A DNA stretch of 64,000 bases from NCBI RefSeq assembly GCF_002157225.2, contig NZ_CP020038.1, positions 3,006,501 to 3,070,500 on the forward strand, given 5' to 3'. The translations under genes and the position numbers were made by a program. The notes under the pieces were generated by a model. It was not told the DNA's origin and did not search any database. It saw only the letters and a program-made list of their open reading frames with translations. Positions 51,602 to 59,934 of the stretch are shown here, one piece after another (the first letter of the stretch is position 1; each line of letters begins with the position of its first letter). The stretch comes from Agarilytica rhodophyticola. Its GTDB lineage: Bacteria; Pseudomonadota; Gammaproteobacteria; Pseudomonadales; Cellvibrionaceae.

Positions 51602-51959
51602 TCCACTTAATACAGCAGCGAGTAAAGACGATTTAAAGCGCACACGCTTAGAGATATTCAACTTGCCCATTAAAACCAGTGACGGCCATGTGTTTCAGTT
51701 TGACGGGCTGTCTGAAAAATATATGAAGTCCACTTTAGATGCGCTTGGAAACGATGATTTTGAATTTGTTGACTGGATATTGGTAGATAATAGACAGATT
51801 TTATGTAGCAAAAAGATACTTCAAGAGTATTTTAATGAGTTAACGCTCCTTAAATCAAAAAGAAGCGTTCAGTTAACAAATGAGTACCTTACTTTGAAGA
51901 AAAACAACGATCTCACCTTAAGAGACTTGGCAAATTGGGCGAAAAAATATCAAAACTAA
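51585..51959 (+). CDS. DUF4376-like tail protein
   Basis: 124 residues from TTG 51585 with AGAGGTGA upstream. IKTSDGHVFQFDGLSEKYMK...STLDALG and ILCSKKILQEYFNELTLLKS recall the DUF4376 domain of fibre-associated proteins. Confidence 0.5.
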   Translation: MKLQHDPLNTAASKDDLKRTRLEIFNLPIKTSDGHVFQFDGLSEKYMKSTLDALGNDDFEFVDWILVDNRQILCSKKILQEYFNELTLLKSKRSVQLTNEYLTLKKNNDLTLRDLANWAKKYQN

Positions 51960-52345
51960 AACCGGCAGAGTTCGACCTAGAAAAACATGGTCACGGACTC
52001 GAAGAAATCGCCAGATTAGACGGCAGCAAGCACTATTATTTAGACGTTGTTTCAGCAATACAAAATAACCAGGCGTTTTTGTTTGATAGTAAGGATGGGT
52101 TTGTTGTTTTAAAGCCGAAAGTTAAAAATAAATCATTAATTTGTTTAGTCTGGTGTGCTTGGAGCAAATCAGGCAATGCTATCAGCAAGTATCAAAGTCA
52201 AATCGAAGAGATATCAATTTATGTAGGCGCTAAAGCTCTTGAATTCTGGACAAAAAGACCGGGATTTAAACGGGTTGCGCCTAAGTTTAATTATCAATTA
52301 ATTAATCATGAAGATGGTTATGACATATGGAGTAAAACGCTATGA
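51935..52345 (+). CDS. Putative GNAT-fold virion protein
   Basis: 136 residues, TTG start. AFLFDSKDGFVVLKPKVKNK and GKALEF-like GAKALEFWTKRPGFKRVAP have the spacing of small phage acetyltransferase-fold proteins (compare T7 gp13) encoded before ejection proteins. Weak assignment. Confidence 0.45.
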   Translation: MGEKISKLKPAEFDLEKHGHGLEEIARLDGSKHYYLDVVSAIQNNQAFLFDSKDGFVVLKPKVKNKSLICLVWCAWSKSGNAISKYQSQIEEISIYVGAKALEFWTKRPGFKRVAPKFNYQLINHEDGYDIWSKTL

Positions 52346-52998
52346 GCAAAGGTGGTGGAAGCAATAAAATAGAAGAAACAGAAGACCAAAAAGAGTTGGC
52401 AAGAATTGGCCTTAATCGATTTAGGGATTATAAAAGACGTTATCCTCAGATTGAAAATCAATTCTTTGGTCACATCAATAATCTAGATTCGGCAGAGAAT
52501 TTACAGTCAGGCGCAAACGTTGCAAACACTAATGTCACTGCGGAATCATCGCGACAAATTAGTGACGGGATAGATAACTTAAATCGCAGCGGCATTAATC
52601 CTAACAGCGGCCAATTTAAACAAGGAATTATCAGCGCAGGGGATAGAACAGGAATTGAACGCGGGCGCAATGCATCTAGAACGCAACAGTCATTACAAGA
52701 CTCTCGATTAAGCGGCTTAAATACAATCACAGCGTTAGGCCAAGGACAGGAAGCACAAGCTATACAGGGTTTTAGCGATATTGCCAGCGAATCACAGCAA
52801 GACGCCATTAGAAACACTCAGAACAGTATTAACCGAAGGCACAATAGAAATTCAGGATTGATTACTGGTGCGGGTCTTGGTGCAGGATTGATTTCGGAAT
52901 CAATAAGAAATCGTGACCCATACGGAAATAAAGAATTTGGGTTTCAGGGTGTTGGTAATCCGTTTTCTAGTAAGCATGATAATGGTGGTGGTAATTAA
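52342..52998 (+). CDS. Putative internal virion protein
   Basis: 218 residues, Asn/Ser/Gln/Gly-rich and helical. DGIDNLNRSGINPNSGQFKQ and a Gly-rich hydrophobic patch NSGLITGAGLGAGLISESI near the C-terminus. Probably ejected with the DNA. ATGA overlap with the previous gene. Confidence 0.55.
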   Translation: MSKGGGSNKIEETEDQKELARIGLNRFRDYKRRYPQIENQFFGHINNLDSAENLQSGANVANTNVTAESSRQISDGIDNLNRSGINPNSGQFKQGIISAGDRTGIERGRNASRTQQSLQDSRLSGLNTITALGQGQEAQAIQGFSDIASESQQDAIRNTQNSINRRHNRNSGLITGAGLGAGLISESIRNRDPYGNKEFGFQGVGNPFSSKHDNGGGN

Positions 52999-53453
52999 TG
53001 AATAACTTTTTAAATCAAGTTGGGTATGCTCAACAGTACAACCAAGATGCAAGAAGCGGTCTGCCCGTTTACGGCTCTGATGATTTTGCAGCGCGCACTA
53101 GAGCGTATCTTAATCGCGAAATATACAGAGATACAAAAGAACGATTTCAACCATTTGAAGATGAATTACTTGATGCTGTCCAGGGAGAAGAATTACTAAA
53201 CGAGCAGCTTGAAAGAATTCGTGATAATTTTACTCGCTCCGGTAGGGCCTCTGCCGACTCAGCAAAAAGACGTTTATCTAGGTTCGGCGTTCAACAAAGT
53301 GCGCGACAACTGAATGCAACAAATACGCAGAATAGCTTAAATCAGGCTTCGGCATTAGCCAGCGCTGAAAATCAAACACGCCGACATGTTTTAGATAGAA
53401 ACATTGGCTTAATCACTGGCAGCCGAACACGACAAGCAATACAGGGGGCTTAA
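52998..53453 (+). CDS. Putative internal virion protein
   Basis: 151 residues, helical. RSGRASADSAKRRLSRFGVQ followed by QSARQLNATNTQNSLNQASA resembles the ending of the previous protein. Typical of small podovirus internal proteins. TAATG overlap. Confidence 0.5.
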   Translation: MNNFLNQVGYAQQYNQDARSGLPVYGSDDFAARTRAYLNREIYRDTKERFQPFEDELLDAVQGEELLNEQLERIRDNFTRSGRASADSAKRRLSRFGVQQSARQLNATNTQNSLNQASALASAENQTRRHVLDRNIGLITGSRTRQAIQGA

Positions 53454-53454
53454 C

Positions 53455-53736
53455 ATGACAGGAATTATTAGTCAGGGTAGAAATAAATTAAATCAGAGTG
53501 CAGCCATCTTTGATGGTTTGGCAGCACAAGAAAAACAGCGCAACCAAATCAATGACCAGATCGAGACAGGGCAAAAGCAGGCGCGCTTAAGCAATACGGT
53601 TCAAGCGGCTAGTTTAGCAGGGGGAATTGCATCAACAGCAGGAGCAGGAGCAGCAGGGGCTACAGGCTTGGCAGCTATTCCGGGCGTGGGTTGGGCTGCA
53701 CTTGCAGGGTTAACAGCTTACGCAATGTTTGGTTAA
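53455..53736 (+). CDS. Small internal virion protein with hydrophobic C-terminus
   Basis: 93 residues. A Gln-rich helix precedes an Ala/Gly-rich membrane-like stretch (about 58-92, STAGAGAAGATGLAAIPGVG). Its stop overlaps a leftward gene by 4 bp, marking the junction to an inserted regulatory cassette. Confidence 0.5.
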   Translation: MTGIISQGRNKLNQSAAIFDGLAAQEKQRNQINDQIETGQKQARLSNTVQAASLAGGIASTAGAGAAGATGLAAIPGVGWAALAGLTAYAMFG

Positions 53737-53900
53737 GTTTTTTTGTCTTCTACCAATTGTCGAATGAATGCCAGAACGTCTTGCTGTTTTTCAGGACTCA
53801 ACTCTTTGAATATTTTTAAGATCTCCTTGGGCATTTTATCCCTGGCGAGTCTTTCGCAGAGATCGTAGACATTTGGAGTGTTAGAGAAGTCTCGCTTCAT
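53733..53900 (-). CDS. Small protein resembling a repressor C-terminal helix
   Basis: 55 residues. LSPEKQQDVLAFIRQLVEDK matches the ending of the main repressor (VSPEAQKEILQFIKWKAEQA) in layout, but there is no helix-turn-helix. ATG at 53900; no strong ribosome site. It follows the parE gene of cassette 2. Confidence 0.5.
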   Translation of the reverse strand: MKRDFSNTPNVYDLCERLARDKMPKEILKIFKELSPEKQQDVLAFIRQLVEDKKT

Positions 53901-53934
53901 GACTTACGCCTTTAAACAGCTTTAAGTTAAATTA

Positions 53935-54219
53935 TCAAACGTGTCTTTTGTAGTCTTTAGATTTGTGAAGTATACGTACAATATCAATATGAGATGGCTT
54001 GATAATGAAAAATATGACGTGTGACTGCATTCTGCAGCCTTTAATGCTTAGCGCAAGCTCATCATAGTTTTTACCTAGGCTTCGATTGCTTGAGAGTTTT
54101 TCAAAAGCATCAAATAGTTGATTGTAGTATTTAGATGCCTGAGTGGGGCCAAACTTGTTTTTTGTGTACTTACGTATATCTCTAATGTCTTGCTTTGCCT
54201 TGGGTGACAGCTTATACAC
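53935..54219 (-). CDS. parE: ParE-family toxin 1
   Basis: 94 residues. SPKAKQDIRDIRKYTKNKFG, YYNQLFDAFEKLSSNRSLGK and the end HVIFFIIKPSHIDIVRILHK are the ParE/RelE fold signature. ParE toxins generally poison gyrase. Its start touches the stop of the ParD gene. Closely related to toxin 2 at 60833. Confidence 0.9.
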   Translation of the reverse strand: MYKLSPKAKQDIRDIRKYTKNKFGPTQASKYYNQLFDAFEKLSSNRSLGKNYDELALSIKGCRMQSHVIFFIIKPSHIDIVRILHKSKDYKRHV

Positions 54220-54455
54220 TAATCCTCGGCCTCCAGCTCTTTAAGGAATTTTTCGCGATCTACGACTTCAGTGGGGCCTGAATCAATGCCCTCCTGAATA
54301 AGCTTTCTTAGGCGCTGTACTTTATTTTCTTGAGAGTCTAGCGCTTTCATTGCGGCATCTAGAACCTGCTGAGGGCTATCATATTCACCTGACTGGATAT
54401 ATCCCTCAATCTGGTCTTGCTGCTCTTGCTTGGCGGTGTAAATGATGTTTTGCAT
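54219..54455 (-). CDS. parD: ParD-family antitoxin 1
   Basis: 78 residues. N-terminal ribbon-helix-helix: GYIQSGEYDSPQQVLDAAMK; acidic C-terminal toxin-binding tail. Precedes parE with a one-base overlap. It follows a 55-residue gene in the same operon. Confidence 0.9.
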   Translation of the reverse strand: MQNIIYTAKQEQQDQIEGYIQSGEYDSPQQVLDAAMKALDSQENKVQRLRKLIQEGIDSGPTEVVDREKFLKELEAED

Positions 54456-54458
54456 GAC

Positions 54459-54626
54459 TTATTTCCTGGCTTCTTTGGCGACACGCGCTTTTACTCGATT
54501 AAATATTTCATCTTTGCTCAGCGCCCTTGTTGGTTCTGGCTCAGATAGAGGCTTTTTAAGCAATTCCATTACCTTTACAGGATCAAGCGCTTCACTAGGT
54601 ATTGTAGATTTTGGAATCACTTTCAT
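54459..54626 (-). CDS. Small protein between XRE gene and parD
   Basis: 55 residues; AAAGGTAA before the ATG. Sequence KVIPKSTIPSEALDPVKVME then a basic helix (NRVKARVAKEARK). It is a third, unexplained member of the toxin-antitoxin operon, 3 bp before parD. Confidence 0.55.
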   Translation of the reverse strand: MKVIPKSTIPSEALDPVKVMELLKKPLSEPEPTRALSKDEIFNRVKARVAKEARK

Positions 54627-54640
54627 AAAAATTACCTTTG

Positions 54641-54874
54641 TTAGTTAGCCTTATGCGCTTCATCAATAATGATGAAAACTCCGGTTTCGCCTTCAAAGCG
54701 AATTTCACCGGAAGACAGAAGGGCATCTTTTAATGCCTCGACTGTAGATTTTAGAGCGTCACCGCCTCGCTCAAAGTTGCTAATAGTAGCAGCTCTAGAT
54801 CCTGATTTCTTGGACAGGTCGCTTACTGTCCAGCCTAGCCCAGCTCTAGCCATTTTGCATTGTTTGGGTGTCAT
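54641..54874 (-). CDS. XRE regulator of antirepressor cassette 2
   Basis: 77 residues. Helix-turn-helix LGWTVSDLSKKSGSRAATIS followed by NFERGGD, the short XRE type. It is transcribed away from the antirepressor and overlooks three palindromes in the divergent control region. No ribosome site precedes the ATG. Confidence 0.82.
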   Translation of the reverse strand: MTPKQCKMARAGLGWTVSDLSKKSGSRAATISNFERGGDALKSTVEALKDALLSSGEIRFEGETGVFIIIDEAHKAN

Positions 54875-54941
54875 AGTAAAAAAATTACTCTCAAGCGTAA
54901 AAAATTATTGACTTTGCTCATCTTAAGCGTAATATTATTAC
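54875..54941. promoter_or_regulatory. Operators of cassette 2 (GTAA...TTAC palindromes)
   Basis: AGTAA-N5-TTACT at 54875-54889 abuts the XRE start. A diverged copy starts at 54896. GTAATATTATTAC at 54929-54941 is a perfect dyad over the -10 of the rightward promoter. Probable binding sites of the XRE protein. Confidence 0.7.
54908..54935 (+). promoter_or_regulatory. Promoter of antirepressor 2
   Basis: TTGACT (54908-54913), 16-bp spacer, TAATAT (54930-54935). The -10 lies within the third palindrome, so the XRE protein should repress it. Confidence 0.7.
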
Positions 54942-54959
54942 TGTCCTGAGTAAAAAACA

Positions 54960-55006
54960 AGCCTGATAGGTGTTACCAGCACCAGTCAGGCTCTAACCAA
55001 AACCGA
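54960..55006 (+). promoter_or_regulatory. Hairpin leader and shared motif, cassette 2
   Basis: Stem AGCCTGA / TCAGGCT (54960-54992) with an inner GGTG / CACC stem, then TCTAACCAAAACCGA (54992-55006). The same 15-base motif follows a hairpin in cassette 3. Confidence 0.65.
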
Positions 55007-55022
55007 TATGGAAGTATCGACA

Positions 55023-55199
55023 ATGGCTACAAACAAAATACCACAAACTAGAAACAACATCATTTCTTCCGGTGATTCAGAAGCCAAAAGGCGAGCAGCA
55101 AGGCGGGAAGAATATTCAGCATTTCTCGACACGTTAGATGAAGTATCTATGCGTGAATTTCAAAGAGAAGTAAAAGCGATCTACGCATCATTTAAATAG
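55023..55199 (+). CDS. Small protein upstream of antirepressor 2
   Basis: 58 residues from ATG 55023 (ATG 55008 is possible). Begins ATNKIPQTRNN, identical over the first seven residues after Met to the gene at 62321, and shares the AKRRAARREEY basic patch and helical end. Confidence 0.65.
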   Translation: MATNKIPQTRNNIISSGDSEAKRRAARREEYSAFLDTLDEVSMREFQREVKAIYASFK

Positions 55200-55258
55200 C
55201 CCGAATAGGGCAAACCCTTAATTAAACTGAAAATCACCTATCTGAAGGAGGCTCCACT

Positions 55259-56014
55259 GTGAGCGATTTAATATCAATAGATAACTATGAGTTACACGTC
55301 ATTGATGGCAAACCAATGATCAAAGATTTAGATTTGGCCAAAAAGCTTGGTTTTAGTCGTCCAACAAACATAAGAAAAAATATAACCAGAATGCTAAGCA
55401 AACGACAATTAAAAGCGGAAGAGGTTTGCTCCACCGTGGAGCAAACCACTAGCCTCGGGGGTCGCCCGGCTAGTACTTACTATCTTGACGAAAAAGCCAC
55501 ACTTAAAGTTATCACTAAGTCTGAAACCGAAAACGCGGATGCTATTACGGATGAGATGATCGAGGTATTCATCAAATATCGCTCTGGCACTTTACAGCCA
55601 ATTCAACAGGAACCTGTTTTTGACATCCCTAAAACCTATGCAGGTGCCTTGCGTTTGGCTGCCGACAAAATGGAGGAAAACGAAAGGCTGGAGCAAGAGA
55701 AGTTATTGCTTGAATGTCGAGTAGAAGAAGACGCGCCGAAAGTTGAGTTTTACGACGAGTTCGTAAATAAAGATGGCCTCTATACACTTCAAAACGCAGG
55801 TCGAGCGCTTCAGCAAAGACCAAACAAATTTATTCAGAGTATGAAAGGTCAATATCTTTTCTATCAAGGCACTGCCTTAGTTGCCAAAGTTCAGTATATT
55901 CAACAAGGCATCTTTGAAGTTAAAAGCACGATTATTGACGATAAGGCACGATTACAAACATACGTTACACCGAAGGGTATTCAATATTTCGCTAAAAAGT
56001 TAAGCGCTGCTTGA
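55259..56014 (+). CDS. Antirepressor 2 (KilAC C-terminus)
   Basis: 251 residues, GTG start with GGAGG. N-terminal domain: YELHVIDGKPMIKDLDLAKK, then YYLDEKATLKVITKSETENA with DAITDEMIEVFIKYRSG. A coiled linker leads to the KilAC domain: APKVEFYDEFVNKDGLYTLQ, RPNKFIQSMKGQYLFY. The first 120 residues are closely related to antirepressor 3, the rest is not. Confidence 0.85.
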   Translation: MSDLISIDNYELHVIDGKPMIKDLDLAKKLGFSRPTNIRKNITRMLSKRQLKAEEVCSTVEQTTSLGGRPASTYYLDEKATLKVITKSETENADAITDEMIEVFIKYRSGTLQPIQQEPVFDIPKTYAGALRLAADKMEENERLEQEKLLLECRVEEDAPKVEFYDEFVNKDGLYTLQNAGRALQQRPNKFIQSMKGQYLFYQGTALVAKVQYIQQGIFEVKSTIIDDKARLQTYVTPKGIQYFAKKLSAA

Positions 56015-56016
56015 TG

Positions 56017-56058
56017 TGAGCAGATTTGCTCATATCTCGTTACGGGAATTCCCGCATC
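56017..56058. promoter_or_regulatory. Dyad pair after antirepressor 2, with CGGGA-TCCCG palindrome copy 2
   Basis: TGAGCA-GATT-TGCTCA (56017-56032) followed by TACGGGAATTCCCGCATC (56041-56058). The second closely matches 16464-16482. Both places show a dyad next to this palindrome. Confidence 0.55.
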
Positions 56059-56084
56059 GAAAAACAAATCAAATTCAACAACAT

Positions 56085-56108
56085 AACCCGCCCCGTGCGG
56101 GTTTTTTT
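56085..56108 (+). terminator. Terminator before the ejection-protein genes
   Basis: AACCCGC / GCGGGTT stem, loop CCCG-T, then seven T. The stem is the same as in the terminator at 30846. It closes the antirepressor 2 transcript. Confidence 0.8.
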
Positions 56109-56131
56109 ATGTATAAACAAAGGTAAATAAA

Positions 56132-57682
56132 ATGGTAGGACTAATATCAGGTCGCGTAAATTCAGGCGGATTAATTTCACAAGGCATTAGCGCATTTAGA
56201 GCAGGTCAGCAAATAGCTGATAGGCCACGACAGATGCGTATTCAGGAGGAGCAGAGGCAGCGGCAGAATGAGTTGCAAGATCAGCAGGCACAGCTAAATG
56301 ATCAGCGCATTCAGCTAAATAAAATGACTTTCAGAAATGAAAAGTTAGCCCGGCTTAAGCAAGAAGGCATGGAGGCCATGAGGCTTTTTGAAGCTACTGG
56401 ACAATTGCCAGAGCGCGAAACATACCAAAAATTCGTTGATGCCGACATGGCTCGCTTTAGCGTCTGGCACTATGAAGATCCCGAAAAATTTAAAACCGCA
56501 TTAGAGTTTGGGCCTGTTCTCGCCGAGATGTCACAGGGAAGAATGGAAGCAGCAAATAGCCCTAGAGCTATCGAGCTAGTTAATAGAGAATTTGCGGATC
56601 AAATTAAAAAAGGAATTGGAGAAATACATCCTCAAACCGGCCGCAAGATTGTAGATAAAAATATTGTTCGTTTTGATGCTCGTGCCGGTGGAGTTGTACC
56701 TATTCTTGGCGTGACTCTAGATAACGGAGATGTTTACGAAGTTGAGCGCACAATGAGGCGCAGCGCTGATCCTAATGACCCTGTCGAAATTCTAGATGCC
56801 GGTGTCTTAATGGATGACATTATGGCTCGCTATCAATTGGCTCAGATGGCTACTAATCCCGAATTTCAAAGAAAAATAAAAGGGGCCATTCAAGCGCTTG
56901 ATGCTCGGTCACAACAAAGCGACAGCGTTCAATCTTCAAAAATAATTGGAGGTTTAACATTAATGACCACACGCGGTGGAAATGTAGTAGTTAAAGATGT
57001 GACTGGCAAGGTATTGCAAGGAGAGGCTGCGCAAAAAGCATTAGAAAAAGCCTTTAAAACCGAAGTTGATTTTAAAGGCGCGAAAGAGAGAGCGAAGGGC
57101 CAAGCAAAACTATCAGTAGACGTTGTTGAAAAATCTTTTGAATCAATAGGGAAAGTCAGAACCAATATAACAAATATTGATAGAGCAATTGATGCTCTTG
57201 ACCGTGGCGCTAGAACAGGCGCCGTTGATAGATTTTTGCCCAGCATTACAGCTGCGTCTAGAGAGCTTGACCAGATTCGGAATGAGCTTGGCCTTGACGT
57301 TGTTGGCTCAGTCACTTTTGGCGCGCTATCGGAAGGTGAGTTAAACCTTGCCTTAGATACTGCTCTGCCTACCGGGCTTGACGAGCCGCAACTCAAAGAT
57401 TACTTGCTGAGGAAAAAAGAAGCTCAGGAAAAAGTTTTGGCAAATCTTCAGGAAGCGGCTTTATTCCTGAGTCGTGACGGCGCAACTGTTGCTGACTTTA
57501 TTAGATTTAAAAACCCTAATGCACAGCAGCCCCAACAAACTGAAATTCAACAACAGCCCGCACAGAGCGCACCCACACAACCATCACAAACAAATAATAG
57601 AGGCTGGCAATTAATGACGGACGCCCAAGGCAACCAAGCTTACGTTAGTCCAGATGGAACACAATTTGAGGAGTTAAACTAA
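56132..57682 (+). CDS. Large internal virion (ejection) protein
   Basis: 516 residues. Gln/Arg-rich coiled coil (about 25-75: RQMRIQEEQRQRQNELQDQQ), a helical body, and a Gln/Pro-rich C-terminus ending in a small beta unit (WQLMTDAQGNQAYVSPDGTQ). Position among podovirus ejection genes supports the call. Confidence 0.65.
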   Translation: MVGLISGRVNSGGLISQGISAFRAGQQIADRPRQMRIQEEQRQRQNELQDQQAQLNDQRIQLNKMTFRNEKLARLKQEGMEAMRLFEATGQLPERETYQKFVDADMARFSVWHYEDPEKFKTALEFGPVLAEMSQGRMEAANSPRAIELVNREFADQIKKGIGEIHPQTGRKIVDKNIVRFDARAGGVVPILGVTLDNGDVYEVERTMRRSADPNDPVEILDAGVLMDDIMARYQLAQMATNPEFQRKIKGAIQALDARSQQSDSVQSSKIIGGLTLMTTRGGNVVVKDVTGKVLQGEAAQKALEKAFKTEVDFKGAKERAKGQAKLSVDVVEKSFESIGKVRTNITNIDRAIDALDRGARTGAVDRFLPSITAASRELDQIRNELGLDVVGSVTFGALSEGELNLALDTALPTGLDEPQLKDYLLRKKEAQEKVLANLQEAALFLSRDGATVADFIRFKNPNAQQPQQTEIQQQPAQSAPTQPSQTNNRGWQLMTDAQGNQAYVSPDGTQFEELN

Positions 57683-59934
57683 TGCCTTTTGATTTATCTA
57701 CAGCGAGACCGGTACAGCAAAAAAAGAGCGGATTTGATTTATCTACGGCAAGGCCTGTGCAAATTGAGCAGCCAAGTCAAGAACAAAATTTACTTTCACC
57801 TTCGGCAAGAGAAAATTTAAGCCCTGAGCAACAACAACAGTTAATAGATGCAAAAAAAGCTCAATTTGAAGCAGTTGGGGCACCTGAATTTGCCAACACT
57901 CCAACAGCATCAACTAAGAGGAAAAACTTTATTGAAGAACTCAGGGAAAAGAATCCTCAATTAGCGTCGGTGGTCGAAGAAGTTGGAGGTGCTGAGGCTT
58001 TCTTAATTGGCGCTGGCGAAGGGTTTACCAGTTTGGGTAGAGGTATAGGTCTTGCTGATCAGCCGGATGAAACAGAAAAAGTAGCAGCTCAAGCATTACG
58101 CGATTATACTGGAGCGGCAACAGCAGGAAAGATAACAGGGCAGGTCGCACCATTTCTTGTCCCAGGGCTGGCGGCATCCAATATAGCCTCAATTCCTGCT
58201 AGAACAGCTGCCATGAGCGGCATTGGCGCCACAGAGGGTGGTGTAATAGCGAGGGGTGAAGGTGGAGAAACTAAAGACGTGGTGGCGGGAGCGGGCTTGG
58301 GGCTTCTTCTCGGCGGTGGCAGTGAAATTCTTATGCCTGTTCTTAATAGCTTGGGTCGCAGGATCATCGCACGGACTCACGGTGAATCAGCAGCCCCGGC
58401 AGTCACTCCAAGTGGAGCACCAACCCCAGAGCTTCAGTCTGCATTAGATGATGTGGGGCTAACTTTTGACGACCTCATAGAGCAGGCGCGACGAGCAGCC
58501 GACGAAGCACCAACACCAGAGGCTCAGAGTGCTCTTGATGCCGCTGGGACAACAGCCGATGAGGTTGTCGATAGAACATTGCGGCAGGGCGACTCAAGAG
58601 CGGCAAACAGCTTGCGTCAAGGTGCGTTTGAGGATCTTGGAGTAACTCCTACAGAAGCTCAGCGAACAAGAGACACCGATTTGTTTGTTGATCAACAAGA
58701 CGCATTTAGACGCTCAGGCGCAGTTAGGGACGCTGTAGAGCAGCAGGACGCAATACTAGACACAGCGGCTCGTAATGAAATCTCCAGAATTGGCGGTACT
58801 GTTCAAAATGCATCTGCAAGCCCAATCGAGGCGGTCTTATCAAAAACGAATCACTTAAACGATGAAATCAGTCAGCTCTACAAAGAGGCAAGGGAAGCGC
58901 TGCCCAACGACAAGAATATTAAGTTTAACAGTGCTGCTAAATCCCTTCAAAGAAACAGAGTTACTGATGAATTGTCAGGCGGTGTGGTAAAGGCACTAAG
59001 AAGACACATGAAAGATCTAGGTGTTATTGACAGCAACTTTAAGCCAGTGGGTCGAGTTAGCGTGGATCAAGCCGAAAATATTAGAAAGTTCGCCAATCGC
59101 TTGCTTAAATCGACTAACGGGGAAGGGAGGCATATCATCGGTCAATTCAAGGATGCTCTAGATGAGGATGTTCTCAGAGTTGCAGGGAATGATTTTTTTG
59201 AGAGAGCCAGAAGGGCCAAAACTAATTTTGAGCGAGGCTTAGACCCTGTCAAGCGAGATGGTTTTGACCAGCGTAAAACGTCTATCGTCAGGGATATTAG
59301 GGATAATCTTATAGATGAAGATGAATTTTTTGAGAAGGCTATCAAGCGTTCATCGAAATATAAGCCTAGAGATTTGCGAGAGCTTAGAAACTACCTTTTG
59401 ACAGGAACCGAAAGCCAGATAAGACAAGGACAGAAAGCATGGGATGATGTTCGAAGTGCTGCCCTAGAGCGAATTCGTGAGAAGTCGTTCAAAGGAGCTG
59501 AAACCAGTCTTGGCACAAAAAGCATTAGCCGAGCAGGGATTGATTCTGCGCTTAAAGAAATAGGAGAGCCAAAACTTCATATTCTTTTTTCTGACAAGGA
59601 GAGAGCGTTTATAAAGAAACTCTCACGAATTGCCGCTTTAAAAGAACCGCCACCAGCAACTTTTACCGGTAGCGGGCCTAGTTCAGTTGCTATTGAGAAT
59701 ACAACCTTAAAAGTTCTTGGGGCAATCCCAGTGATAGGGGAGTTCTTAAAAGCTTCGTTAGGCTCCATGAAAAATAAAGTGACTGAGCAAAGGGTTTTAA
59801 CTCTGATAGATGACGCGATAGAGATTCAAAGAGAAAATGTGAGGCGAGAGTTTTTGCAGCTGAGACAATCACGGACTGGAGCTGCGGTATTTTCTGCTCC
59901 TGCAGGAGCAGTCGCCACACAACAGGAGCAGTAG
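57682..59934 (+). CDS. Largest internal virion (ejection) protein
   Basis: 750 residues. The N-terminus has a duplicated motif FDLSTARPVQ. A hydrophobic Gly/Ala-rich region (about 155-215) could cross or perturb the membrane. Long helical regions follow. TAATG overlap with the previous gene. Probably forms the DNA ejection channel. Confidence 0.65.
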   Translation: MPFDLSTARPVQQKKSGFDLSTARPVQIEQPSQEQNLLSPSARENLSPEQQQQLIDAKKAQFEAVGAPEFANTPTASTKRKNFIEELREKNPQLASVVEEVGGAEAFLIGAGEGFTSLGRGIGLADQPDETEKVAAQALRDYTGAATAGKITGQVAPFLVPGLAASNIASIPARTAAMSGIGATEGGVIARGEGGETKDVVAGAGLGLLLGGGSEILMPVLNSLGRRIIARTHGESAAPAVTPSGAPTPELQSALDDVGLTFDDLIEQARRAADEAPTPEAQSALDAAGTTADEVVDRTLRQGDSRAANSLRQGAFEDLGVTPTEAQRTRDTDLFVDQQDAFRRSGAVRDAVEQQDAILDTAARNEISRIGGTVQNASASPIEAVLSKTNHLNDEISQLYKEAREALPNDKNIKFNSAAKSLQRNRVTDELSGGVVKALRRHMKDLGVIDSNFKPVGRVSVDQAENIRKFANRLLKSTNGEGRHIIGQFKDALDEDVLRVAGNDFFERARRAKTNFERGLDPVKRDGFDQRKTSIVRDIRDNLIDEDEFFEKAIKRSSKYKPRDLRELRNYLLTGTESQIRQGQKAWDDVRSAALERIREKSFKGAETSLGTKSISRAGIDSALKEIGEPKLHILFSDKERAFIKKLSRIAALKEPPPATFTGSGPSSVAIENTTLKVLGAIPVIGEFLKASLGSMKNKVTEQRVLTLIDDAIEIQRENVRREFLQLRQSRTGAAVFSAPAGAVATQQEQ

